From: DATILI01 sp035476635
Lineage (GTDB): Bacteria; Pseudomonadota; Gammaproteobacteria; Burkholderiales; Burkholderiaceae_C
Direction: 5' to 3'
NCBI GenBank assembly: GCA_035476635.1
Contig: DATILI010000034.1
Coordinates: 1 to 23,174, forward strand
DNA length: 23,174 bases
In this document: positions 1 through 7,692 of the stretch, piece by piece
How the letters are laid out: each line of letters begins with the position of its first letter
Position numbering within the stretch: position 1 is the first letter of the stretch
Translations under genes and position numbers: made by a program
The notes under the pieces: model-generated
Told to the model about the DNA's origin: nothing
What the model saw: only the letters and a program-made list of their open reading frames with translations
Databases searched by the model: none

Positions 1-1
1 C

Positions 2-1432
2 GCCGACGGGCAGTTGCACTTCGCGGCACGCGCGGACGAACTGGTTCCCGCCAATGCCGAGATTGACCCGCAAGCCATCTTCGACTACCTCTACTTTCAC
101 GCCATTCCGTCACCGCGGACCATCTTCAAAGGCGTGTACCGCTTGCCGGCAGGACACTACGCGCTGTTCGAAAACGGCCAACTCACCGTCAAGCCCTACT
201 GGACACCTGTATTCAGCGAGCCGCGCGGCGCTTCGTTCGATGCACTGCGCGATGAGTTCAGGCAACTGCTGCACGAGGCCGTGGCCACGCAGCTGGACGG
301 CAGCAAGCCCGGATGTTTCCTGAGCGGCGGCACCGACAGCTCCACGGTGGCGGGGCTGATCAGCCAGGTCGCCGGGCAAGCGAACACCTATTCCATCGGA
401 TTTGACGCCCAAGGCTACGACGAAATGGAGTTTGCGCGCATCGCGGCGCGCCACTTCAAGACCGAGCACCACGAGTACTACGTGACGCCAGCCGACCTGG
501 TGCGCAGCATTGCCGACGTGGCGAAACACTACGACCAGCCGTTCGGTAATTCGTCCGCCTTGCCGGCGTACTACTGCGCCAGGATGGCACGTGAAGACGG
601 CGTCACCAAGCTGCTGGCAGGCGACGGCGGCGACGAGCTTTTCGGCGGCAATACGCGCTACGCCAAGCAGCGCGTGTTCGGCTTGTATGACCATCTGCCC
701 GGCTTCTTGCGCAAGGGGCTCATGGAGCCGGTGCTGGGAACCGGCCTCGCCGCCCGGCTGCCGCTCGTGAAAAAGGCCAGCAGCTACGTCGAGCAGGCCA
801 GCGTGCCTATGCCCGATCGCCTGCAGATGTACAACCTCGTCATGCGGCTGGGCGTACAGGAGGTGCTGACACCCGAGTTCCTGGCCAGCGTCGACATTGC
901 GCAACCACTTCAGCAGCAGCGCGAGGTGTGGCAAAAGACCACCGGGTGCAGCCACCTCAACCAGCAATTGGCATTCGACTGGCGCTACACGCTGGCCGAA
1001 AGCGACTTGCCCAAGGTGCTGGGGGCAACGAGCCTGGCGAACGTGGACGTGGGCTTTCCTTTTCTGGACGACCGGCTCGTGGCGTTTTCCATGGGGCTGC
1101 CCACCGAATACAAGCTCAAGGGCTACAAGCTGCGCTGGTTCTTCAAGGAAGCATTGCGCGACTTTCTCCCGGACGAGATCATCACCAAGAAGAAACAAGG
1201 CTTCGGCCTTCCGTTCGGCGTATGGGCCACGCGCGATGAAAAGCTCAAGGCCCTGGCGACCGATTCACTGAACAGCCTGGCCACGCGCGGCATCGTGCGC
1301 CCCGACTTCATCAAGGTGCTGCTGGAGCAGCGGCTGCAAGAACACCCTGGGTATTTCGGCGAGATGGTCTGGATTCTGATGATGCTGGAGCAATGGCTCA
1401 GGGCGATCACGCCCACTTATCGTCTGGCGTGA
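2..1432 (+). CDS. Asparagine synthase family amidotransferase, 5'-truncated by the window edge
   Basis: This is the C-terminal three quarters of a glutamine-dependent amidotransferase of the AsnB type. The frame is open to the left edge, so the gene starts outside the window. By alignment with the paralogue at 13829-15736, about 150 residues are missing, including the Cys2 glutaminase nucleophile. The visible part begins at the end of the glutaminase domain (PRTIFKGVYRLPAGHY) and carries the synthetase domain: the PP-loop SGGTDSS at about bases 323-343, and GDGGDELFGG at about 620-650. Known homologues adenylate a carboxylate and amidate it; in polysaccharide clusters the substrate is often a uronic acid (WbpS-like), although the substrate here is unknown. 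It lies 11 bases before the phosphatase-like gene and looks like the first visible member of a plus-strand operon. Family assignment is firm; the substrate is inference. Confidence 0.93.
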   Translation, partial: ADGQLHFAARADELVPANAEIDPQAIFDYLYFHAIPSPRTIFKGVYRLPAGHYALFENGQLTVKPYWTPVFSEPRGASFDALRDEFRQLLHEAVATQLDGSKPGCFLSGGTDSSTVAGLISQVAGQANTYSIGFDAQGYDEMEFARIAARHFKTEHHEYYVTPADLVRSIADVAKHYDQPFGNSSALPAYYCARMAREDGVTKLLAGDGGDELFGGNTRYAKQRVFGLYDHLPGFLRKGLMEPVLGTGLAARLPLVKKASSYVEQASVPMPDRLQMYNLVMRLGVQEVLTPEFLASVDIAQPLQQQREVWQKTTGCSHLNQQLAFDWRYTLAESDLPKVLGATSLANVDVGFPFLDDRLVAFSMGLPTEYKLKGYKLRWFFKEALRDFLPDEIITKKKQGFGLPFGVWATRDEKLKALATDSLNSLATRGIVRPDFIKVLLEQRLQEHPGYFGEMVWILMMLEQWLRAITPTYRLA

Positions 1433-1443
1433 TTTCTCAAAGC

Positions 1444-2055
1444 ATGGCTCACCCCCCCCACTCCCATTCCCCAATCGCGCGCCTCAGGGACGTCATCGAC
1501 GTCAATCACGGTACTGCGCGCGGCATGGTTCGCAGTCTGTTGGCCCAAGTGGAATTCGTACTGGGCCGGCTTGAGTCCCATACGCGTCCCGCTGCCTCGC
1601 AGGTCGATCGCTTGGTCTTTGTCTGCTTGGGAAATATCAATCGCAGCGCCTTTGCGGAGCAGGTTGCGCGTGCCCTGGGCGCCAATACCTGTTCGATCGG
1701 CTTGTCCACCTTCACCGGTGCACCGGCCTTTCACAAGGCAGTGGAAACTGCGCCTGGATTTGGCGTCGATCTGACACAGCACCGCGCGACGGATATCAAG
1801 GATTTCAGTGTCCGCACGGGTGATCTGCTTTTGGCCATGGAGATTCGCCATGCCCGGCAGCTTGTCGCGGCGGGCATACCCGGGGAGTCCATTGCCTTGC
1901 TGGGACACTGGGCATCCCCGCACCGTATCCACCTGCACGACCCACACACCTTGTCCGACGCGTACTTCCGCACCTGCTTCACGCTGATCCACTCCGCTGT
2001 TCACGGGCTGGTCGACGAAATGCGGGCGACCCAAAGCCCCTGTCTCGCCCAATGA
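1444..2055 (+). CDS. Low-molecular-weight protein phosphatase-like protein with N-terminal extension
   Basis: The protein is 203 residues from the ATG at 1444. Residues 57-193 resemble the low-molecular-weight tyrosine phosphatase fold. The P-loop CLGNINRS (Cys61, Arg67) fits the C-x5-R-S signature, and Asp166-Pro167 (HDPHTLSDAYF) fits the general-acid DP motif. The usual Cys and Pro of CxGNxCRSP are replaced by Asn and Ala. About 56 residues precede the domain, which is unusual for the stand-alone Wzb/Etp type. An alternative ATG at 1393 would add 17 residues overlapping the previous gene; 1444 was preferred because it leaves the two genes unoverlapped, but no strong ribosome site supports either. 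The stop overlaps the next start as ATGA. Wzb-type phosphatases normally act on a BY-kinase, and none is visible here. The phosphatase fold is likely; activity and target are open. Confidence 0.82.
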   Translation: MAHPPHSHSPIARLRDVIDVNHGTARGMVRSLLAQVEFVLGRLESHTRPAASQVDRLVFVCLGNINRSAFAEQVARALGANTCSIGLSTFTGAPAFHKAVETAPGFGVDLTQHRATDIKDFSVRTGDLLLAMEIRHARQLVAAGIPGESIALLGHWASPHRIHLHDPHTLSDAYFRTCFTLIHSAVHGLVDEMRATQSPCLAQ

Positions 2056-3017
2056 ACGTCTTTCTGACCTTCGACATCGAGGTATGGTGCAACGGCTGGG
2101 ACGACCTGGACCGCGCCTTTCCAGGTAGTTTTGAACGGTATGTCTATGGCCGCTCGTCCCATGGCGACTATGCCCTTCCCCAGACACTTGAAATCCTCAA
2201 CAAGCACGGGCTCAAGGGCGTGTTCTTTGTCGAGCCCTTGTTTGCCGCCCGCTTCGGTACGGAACACCTTGACATCATCGTCGGCTTGATTCGCGATGCA
2301 GGGCATGAAATCCAGTTGCACCTTCACCCCGAATGGACCAATGAAGCACGACAGTCCATCATCGAAAACAGCGCGACCAAGCGGCAGCACCTGAGCTACT
2401 ACACGCTTGACGAGCAGACAACACTGATTTCGCACGGACGGGAGATGCTGGAAGCGGCCGGAAGCGGCTCCATCAGCGCTTTCCGGTCGGGCAGCTTCGC
2501 CGCCAACCTGGACACCTTCGAAGCCTTGCGCCGAAATGGAATCCTCCTGGACACCAGCCTGAACCGATGCCATGAAGTCAGTGCGCCGGATTTGCGTCAC
2601 AGCCACGCGTTCGATTCGGCCCTGGTGATCCAGGACGTAACATCCTTCCCCGTGACCATCATGAAGGACGGTTTTGGCCGTGATCGCCCAACGCAGGTGG
2701 GCGCCTGCAGCTTTGGCGAGATGCGCGACGCGCTCGTCAGTGCGAAAAAGTCCGGCGCCCGCGATTTCGTGGTGGTGTCACACAACTTTGAAATGCTCAA
2801 ACCCGGCTCATCAACGCCCGACTGGATTGTGGTGAAGCGGTTTGAAAGGCTGTGCGCATTTTTGGCGCTGCATGCCGAACATTTTCGCGTGCGTGGCTTT
2901 GCCGAAGACTTGCAGCTCGTCGCGGGGATCTCGTACGCATCGCCGGAACAACCTCGCGCGAGCTGGCTTTCAACCGCTGGACGCTACGCGGAACAAATCC
3001 GGCGCCGCATGCCTTGA
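2052..3017 (+). CDS. NodB-like polysaccharide deacetylase family protein
   Basis: The protein is 321 residues and starts in an ATGA overlap with the preceding phosphatase-like gene, so translation is probably coupled. It resembles the carbohydrate esterase 4/NodB fold. The N-terminal strand ends in TFDIE, with Asp8 the probable metal/catalytic aspartate. GHEIQLHLHPEW (His90, His92) supplies the metal histidines in an H-x-H rather than the common H-x3-H arrangement. FRSGSF at 144-149 matches the third conserved motif. There is no signal peptide or membrane segment, so it probably acts in the cytoplasm on a lipid-linked or nucleotide-linked sugar, or is a non-classical member. It differs clearly from the two other deacetylases in the window (5375-6328 and 22248-23129). 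Fold assignment is good; the reaction is assumed from the family. Confidence 0.85.
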   Translation: MNVFLTFDIEVWCNGWDDLDRAFPGSFERYVYGRSSHGDYALPQTLEILNKHGLKGVFFVEPLFAARFGTEHLDIIVGLIRDAGHEIQLHLHPEWTNEARQSIIENSATKRQHLSYYTLDEQTTLISHGREMLEAAGSGSISAFRSGSFAANLDTFEALRRNGILLDTSLNRCHEVSAPDLRHSHAFDSALVIQDVTSFPVTIMKDGFGRDRPTQVGACSFGEMRDALVSAKKSGARDFVVVSHNFEMLKPGSSTPDWIVVKRFERLCAFLALHAEHFRVRGFAEDLQLVAGISYASPEQPRASWLSTAGRYAEQIRRRMP

Positions 3018-3021
3018 GACC

Positions 3022-3026
3022 AGGGA
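3022..3026 (+). promoter_or_regulatory. Ribosome binding site of the acyltransferase gene
   Basis: AGGGA lies six bases before the ATG at 3033. It is one of the clearer Shine-Dalgarno matches in the plus-strand operon and supports that start. Confidence 0.6.
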
Positions 3027-3032
3027 TCCAGA

Positions 3033-4136
3033 ATGAACAAGCCATTTTCAATCTACCTGGATCTGGTCCGCTTTCTCGCGGCGTGCCTGGTCTACATGTA
3101 CCACTCGAACCAGCGATTGCTGGTGAATGACATTCTTCCTGCAAGCAACTACGGCCACAGTTCGGTGATTGTGTTTTTCGTGTTGTCGGGCTTTGTCATC
3201 GCCTACATCACCGACACGCGCGAAAAGCAACTGGTGACCTATGCCGCCAGCCGCATATCACGGGTCTATTCCGTGGCGCTGCCCGCCGTCTTTCTGACCA
3301 TCGCGCTTGACGCCATCGGCCGCCAGCTCCATCCCACGCTTTACGCGTATCCGTTCGACAACTTTCTGCTGCGCAGCATGGCCAGTCTGTTGCTGCTCAA
3401 TGAAGTGTGGTTTGTCTCCATCACCAGTTTCTCGAATGTCCCGTACTGGTCCATCTGCTATGAGATGTGGTACTACGTGGCCTATGGCCTCTTCATGTTC
3501 CTGCCCCGGCGTGCCGGGCTTATCGCGCTGGCCGCATTGGCGCTCGTACTGGGGCCCAAGGTGGTTCTGCTGGCGCCGATCTGGGTGCTGGGCGTCCTTC
3601 TCTACCGCTGGCAGCGCCTGCAGTCCCTGCCGGAATGGCTCGCCTGGCTGCTCTTTGCGGGGTCGTGCGTGGGCATTGCCGCATTCCATCAGGCCAACGT
3701 CACGGGCTACGTTGCCGGCCTTTTCAAGGAGGCCGTCGGTGAGCGCTGGCACGCCTTGTTCACCTTTTCAAAATTCTTTCTGAGTGACTACCTGCTGGGG
3801 GTCCTGGTGTTCATGAATTTCGCCGGCATGCGCGTCGTCAGCAAGCGTTTGGGCGTGCTGCTCGTTCCGCTGGAGCGGCCCATCCGGTTCCTGGCGGGCT
3901 ATACCCTGTCTTTGTACCTTCTGCACCAGCCGCTGTTCCTGTTCTGGGCGGCGGTCATTCGTGGCGATCCTTCAGGGCATGCCTACTGGTGGATGACAAC
4001 AGGGCTGGTGACGATCTCCGTACTCGCGATTGGCTATGTCACGGAAAACAGGCGTCACTTGCTCAAGAGCTGGCTGGAGAAGCGCCTGCAACATCTCCAA
4101 CTCTTTGTACACAGGCGCTATGCCCTCGCCCGCTAG
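3033..4136 (+). CDS. Acyltransferase 3 family membrane protein (OafA-like)
   Basis: A 367-residue polytopic membrane protein. The N-terminus shows the family pattern LDLVRFLAACLVYMYH (Arg13, His24; the His is the expected catalytic residue), followed by FFVLSGFVIAYI, typical of the second helix. About nine to ten hydrophobic segments follow, and the protein ends in a short basic tail. Relatives transfer acetyl or other small acyl groups to sugars at the inner membrane (O-antigen or exopolysaccharide O-acetylation). The gene begins 15 bases after the deacetylase, with a good ribosome site, and overlaps the start of the ATP-grasp gene by 17 bases. No SGNH domain is fused. The family call is secure; donor and acceptor are unknown. 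Confidence 0.9.
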   Translation: MNKPFSIYLDLVRFLAACLVYMYHSNQRLLVNDILPASNYGHSSVIVFFVLSGFVIAYITDTREKQLVTYAASRISRVYSVALPAVFLTIALDAIGRQLHPTLYAYPFDNFLLRSMASLLLLNEVWFVSITSFSNVPYWSICYEMWYYVAYGLFMFLPRRAGLIALAALALVLGPKVVLLAPIWVLGVLLYRWQRLQSLPEWLAWLLFAGSCVGIAAFHQANVTGYVAGLFKEAVGERWHALFTFSKFFLSDYLLGVLVFMNFAGMRVVSKRLGVLLVPLERPIRFLAGYTLSLYLLHQPLFLFWAAVIRGDPSGHAYWWMTTGLVTISVLAIGYVTENRRHLLKSWLEKRLQHLQLFVHRRYALAR

Positions 4137-5346
4137 CACCCTGCCGCCGTGCATTGTGCTCGGCGTTGAAACGCAGATCGGACTGGGCATCGTCCGGGAG
4201 TTGGGCCGTGCCGGCGTGCGCGTGATCGGCATCGCGCACGAACCAGGCGCCATCGGACTCGCATCGCGTTACCTTTGGCGCAAGCATGTGATCAATCCGC
4301 CGCGCAGTCCCGAGCTGATTGCCGCCATCCGCGCCATGGGGGAAGAACTCGGCCCCTGCCGCTTGATGACCGTGTCAGAAGCCAATCTTGCCTGGCTGTC
4401 GGAACACCGCGATGCGTTCGGCCAGGTGCGCCCCGTCGTTCCAACCCCCGAAACGCTCGCGATCGTCCTGGACAAGCAGCGCACCTTGCGCGCCGCGCGC
4501 GAGGTGGGCATCGCAGTCCCGGAAACGGCGGAGCCCCGCTCGATGCAGGAGCTGCAGGAATTGGCGTCAGGGTTCAGGTTTCCTGCGGTGCTGAAATGGA
4601 AGGATCCCAACGCAGTCGCAAAGAAGCTCGGAGTTTTGGGGCTGGAACTTGTCAAAGCGGAATACGTTTACACCCCGGAGCAGCTTCTGGCGGTAGGCCA
4701 GCGCTATGAGCCGCTCGGTGAATGGCCCATCGTGCAGGCCTACTGCCCAGGCCGGGGGCTTGGGCAGTTTTTCTACATGCACCGAGGCCACGCGGTGCGG
4801 CGATTTCAGCACCTTCGCATCGCCGAATGGCCGCCTGAGGGCGGGTTCTCCAGCGTCTGCGATGCCATCGCGCTCGATCAACATGTGGACTTGCAGGAAA
4901 AGTCGATCGCGCTGTTGCAGCATATCGGCTGGGAAGGCGTGGCCATGGTGGAATACCGGTGGGATCCGGTCAGCAATCAGGCTGTTCTGATGGAGATCAA
5001 TGGCCGCTATTGGGGAAGCTATCCCTTGGCCGTGCACAGTGACGCGAACTTCGCGCCGGTTGCGTATTTCCTGGAAAGCGGCCTGGACCTGCCCGACCTC
5101 CCGCCCGTGCGCACAGGCATCCGATGCCGGATGATGAGCACCGAGATCAAGCGACTCGCGCGCATCTTTCTCCACCCGGAATTGATCGTTGACCGCTCTT
5201 TCAAAACCCGAAAATGGGCCGAGGCGTTCCGATTCGTCGTGGACTTTTTCAGGCCAGGCGTCCGCTACTACGTATGGGACAGCAGCGATCCCAGCCCTTA
5301 TATTGCCGACCTGAAGACTCTGGTGCGAAAGCTGGCGAGGCGTTGA
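4120..5346 (+). CDS. ATP-grasp domain protein (carboxylate-amine ligase-like)
   Basis: The protein is 408 residues from the ATG at 4120, which overlaps the acyltransferase end; the open frame extends back to 4030, but that stretch lies inside the acyltransferase and has no similarity to the family. The N-terminal third is a preATP-grasp fold (CIVLGVETQIGLGIVRELGRAG). The ATP-grasp domain follows, with Lys119 (LDKQRTLRAAREVGI), Lys159 (AVLKWKDPN) and the metal-binding MEINGRYWGS at 291-300. Enzymes of this fold make an acyl-phosphate and couple a carboxylate to an amine or thiol. Beside an amidotransferase and uronic acid genes, ligation of an amino acid or amine to a sugar carboxylate is plausible but unproven. 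It is the last gene of the plus-strand operon and ends 28 bases from the convergent deacetylase gene. Confidence 0.88.
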   Translation: MPSPASTLPPCIVLGVETQIGLGIVRELGRAGVRVIGIAHEPGAIGLASRYLWRKHVINPPRSPELIAAIRAMGEELGPCRLMTVSEANLAWLSEHRDAFGQVRPVVPTPETLAIVLDKQRTLRAAREVGIAVPETAEPRSMQELQELASGFRFPAVLKWKDPNAVAKKLGVLGLELVKAEYVYTPEQLLAVGQRYEPLGEWPIVQAYCPGRGLGQFFYMHRGHAVRRFQHLRIAEWPPEGGFSSVCDAIALDQHVDLQEKSIALLQHIGWEGVAMVEYRWDPVSNQAVLMEINGRYWGSYPLAVHSDANFAPVAYFLESGLDLPDLPPVRTGIRCRMMSTEIKRLARIFLHPELIVDRSFKTRKWAEAFRFVVDFFRPGVRYYVWDSSDPSPYIADLKTLVRKLARR

Positions 5347-5367
5347 TGCCGATATGCGCAATGCGCT

Positions 5368-5388
5368 TGCTTCGTCAGGCGCGAAGCA
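5368..5388. terminator. Candidate hairpin at the convergent gene junction
   Basis: TGCTTCG at 5368-5374 and CGAAGCA at 5382-5388 form a perfect 7-bp inverted repeat around a 7-base loop. It sits between the plus-strand operon (stop at 5346) and the stop codon of the minus-strand deacetylase (5375-5377), where a two-way terminator would be expected. There is no clear T-tract on either side, so intrinsic termination is uncertain. Confidence 0.3.
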
Positions 5389-6328
5389 GGTTGGCCGCCA
5401 TGCGTGCTCCGAATCTCAGCTTCGCTCTGTCCCATGGCGTAAAGCGCGGGATCTGAAACAAATCCGTTTCGCTCCGGGCCGCGCCCCATTCGGTGCTCAC
5501 GGCGGCATCGAAGCCCAAGTCGCGCGCAATGGCTACGCTTTCGGTGCTGTAGTCTGCTGTCGGCTTGCCATTGGGATAGGCGAACAAGCTCACGCGCTGA
5601 TCCAGTAGTGCCTCGAGGAAGCGCTTGCTTTCAGCAATCTCGGCGCGCGCTTCCTGCGCTTGCAGGCGCGCGAGGATGGGGTGCGATACCGTATGCGCGC
5701 CGATCTGCATGCCCGCACGGTGCATCGCGAGAACCTGTGCCGAAGTCATCATGAGATCAGCGGGCAGTTCAGCCCGCGCCTGTGCTGCGATCTGGTTCAC
5801 CAGCGAGACCCGCTCGGCAACGGGTTGGTATTTGATCCGGTTGATGATGGCTTCGACAGCGGCTGCCTTTTCAGTGCTTGTCGCAACACGGACCGACTCA
5901 AACCCTGGGCCAAGCAATTCCGACAAATCCAGAACGGCCAGCGGAGAATTGCGTACAGACTCGATCACCGTATCGTTCCACATCCGGCCACCATCCAGAA
6001 AGCCCGTGGCGATAAAGAAGGTGGCGGGCAAGCCATGGCGCTTGAGAATCGGCAGGGCCACGTTGTGGTTGTCCGCATACCCGTCATCAAAGGTGATCGC
6101 GCACGCGCGCTCGGGCAGCGCCTGTGACTTCAGCCGCGACACGGCTTCGTCCAGCGGCAGCACGTTGTACCAGGTCCGCAGCCATTGGCACATGGTTTCG
6201 AACCGCGCAGCGTCGACCTCGGCCGGGAAGATCGGATCCGGCACCGGCAACACGCGATGAAATATCAGGATCGAAAGCCGCGCCTTTTTTCCTGCTGGCG
6301 AAAGCAGCTTGAATAGATTCTTGTACAT
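5375..6328 (-). CDS. NodB-like polysaccharide deacetylase
   Basis: A 317-residue carbohydrate esterase 4 domain protein. The motifs are in order: ILIFHRVLP near the N-terminus, TFDDGYADN (Asp81-Asp82), the metal histidines in AHTVSHP (His212, His216), FAYPNGK at 249-255, and PRFTPWD near the C-terminus. This matches the deacetylases commonly found at the ends of exopolysaccharide clusters, which remove N- or O-acetyl groups from a glycan. No clear signal peptide is visible. It is the last gene of the minus-strand operon and starts only three bases after the O-ligase gene, so it is almost certainly co-transcribed with it. Its motif set differs from both other deacetylases in the window. Substrate unknown. 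Confidence 0.92.
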   Translation of the reverse strand: MYKNLFKLLSPAGKKARLSILIFHRVLPVPDPIFPAEVDAARFETMCQWLRTWYNVLPLDEAVSRLKSQALPERACAITFDDGYADNHNVALPILKRHGLPATFFIATGFLDGGRMWNDTVIESVRNSPLAVLDLSELLGPGFESVRVATSTEKAAAVEAIINRIKYQPVAERVSLVNQIAAQARAELPADLMMTSAQVLAMHRAGMQIGAHTVSHPILARLQAQEARAEIAESKRFLEALLDQRVSLFAYPNGKPTADYSTESVAIARDLGFDAAVSTEWGAARSETDLFQIPRFTPWDRAKLRFGARMAANLLRA

Positions 6329-6331
6329 GGC

Positions 6332-7672
6332 TCAACCAGGCTTGTGCACACCAGCATTGGGGACAGGCGCCGTGGCCTTGGGCGGACTGGCCAAGCCGGG
6401 CACGGTCAGCCACCCCGGTGCGTACACCGGCTCCCTTTCCCATCCGCGCTTTTCGACCCAAATGCGGGTAAGGACCACCAGCACCATGATGTTGTAGGGG
6501 AGGTCAAAATAGGAAAGGCTCAGGAAGGTTCCGCCTACGGCATAGCCGACCAGCGACACCTGGCACATCGCCGCAAGGTCGGCGCACCATCTGGCCTCGG
6601 GCACCACATTTTTTTGCGAACGCAGCCAGGCGGCCGAGCGCCAGGTCGCGATCCAGATCGCCAAAAACAGGGCCAAGCCGATGAAGCCATGGTTGCCCAT
6701 CACCTGGAAGTAGATGCTGTGCGCCGCATGCACGAAATCGGGGTACGGCGAGAACTGCGCAAACAGCTCGGGCCGCGCGGCATTGAAGCCGACCCCGGTC
6801 GGATAGCGCAAGGCAATATTCCAGGCGGTCCACCAGGCGCTGATGCGCCCCAGCGAAGACCGGTCCTCCTCGTAGTTGCCGATCGAGGACATTCGGGCCA
6901 TCCAGGCTTCCGGCATGAAGGCCAGCATTGGGATGGTGGCCAGGATGAGGATCATCGCCATGCCGAACTTGTTCTTGCCGCGCCACCAGAGGAACATCGC
7001 CATGGCCCCGATGGCAAGGAACGCGCCGCGCGAATAGGAGCCAATCGCAGCTGCCGCGCACATCAGCATGGTGCCTGTCATTGCCCATTTGCCCCAGACG
7101 TTCTTCAGCTGCAGCTGCAGGAACCGCAGAAGCGGAATGGTCATGACCAGGGACAGCGCGAATTCATTGTTGTCTTCGATGAAGGACCCCGGCGGGCCCC
7201 AGACACGGTAGTTGCCGCCGGTGAGCACGGTGAAGATGCCGCCCTTCAGGCCCAGGATGGCCAAGGACCCGGCCGCAACCCAGGCCAGCGCCAGGATGTG
7301 CTGCTTGTTGCGCAGCAGCATCAGCGCTATCAGGATCATGACGTCGACCTTCATGACCTTTTTCCATTGTTCGTAGTCCCGCGTCACATCCAGGCCCAAA
7401 AGCCATGACAGTGTGATCCAGAGCATGAAGATGAAAAAGATGGTGACCGCGCTCGCCTTGAAGGGCGACTCCTTTTCCCGCGTCAGCAACAGCCCAAGCA
7501 TCGTCGAAGCAGCGGCCATCGCCGCCAGCGGAGCGCTATAGGCCAGGCCCCAGGCGAACCGGTGCGGATTCATGATGCTGAGCCAGGTCCACAGCATCAC
7601 GCCGATCCAGGGCCTGCGCAGCGCCGCCAGGCAACCCGCAACTACGATGGCAATGATGATGAGATCGCGCAT
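6332..7672 (-). CDS. Putative O-glycosylation ligase, exosortase A system-associated (TIGR03097-like; Wzy/WaaL-like)
   Basis: A 446-residue polytopic protein with about ten membrane segments. The N-terminus (MNPHRFAWGLAYSAPLA) and the EDNNEFALSL motif are typical of the XrtA-associated O-ligase family with its DUF5935-type N-terminal part. The O-antigen ligase/Wzy_C region follows, with GSYSRGAFLA at 211-220 and the large periplasmic loop carrying HAAHSIYFQVMGNHGFIG (His315, His318, His328). Relatives transfer a lipid-linked glycan to a protein or lipid, or polymerise repeat units, at the outer face of the inner membrane. The C-terminus is a proline-rich tail of about 30 residues. It lies 20 bases after the CapK-like gene and three before the deacetylase. 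Whether it ligates or polymerises cannot be told from sequence. Confidence 0.9.
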   Translation of the reverse strand: MRDLIIIAIVVAGCLAALRRPWIGVMLWTWLSIMNPHRFAWGLAYSAPLAAMAAASTMLGLLLTREKESPFKASAVTIFFIFMLWITLSWLLGLDVTRDYEQWKKVMKVDVMILIALMLLRNKQHILALAWVAAGSLAILGLKGGIFTVLTGGNYRVWGPPGSFIEDNNEFALSLVMTIPLLRFLQLQLKNVWGKWAMTGTMLMCAAAAIGSYSRGAFLAIGAMAMFLWWRGKNKFGMAMILILATIPMLAFMPEAWMARMSSIGNYEEDRSSLGRISAWWTAWNIALRYPTGVGFNAARPELFAQFSPYPDFVHAAHSIYFQVMGNHGFIGLALFLAIWIATWRSAAWLRSQKNVVPEARWCADLAAMCQVSLVGYAVGGTFLSLSYFDLPYNIMVLVVLTRIWVEKRGWEREPVYAPGWLTVPGLASPPKATAPVPNAGVHKPG

Positions 7673-7692
7673 GGTTCTCGAATGTTGTCCAC

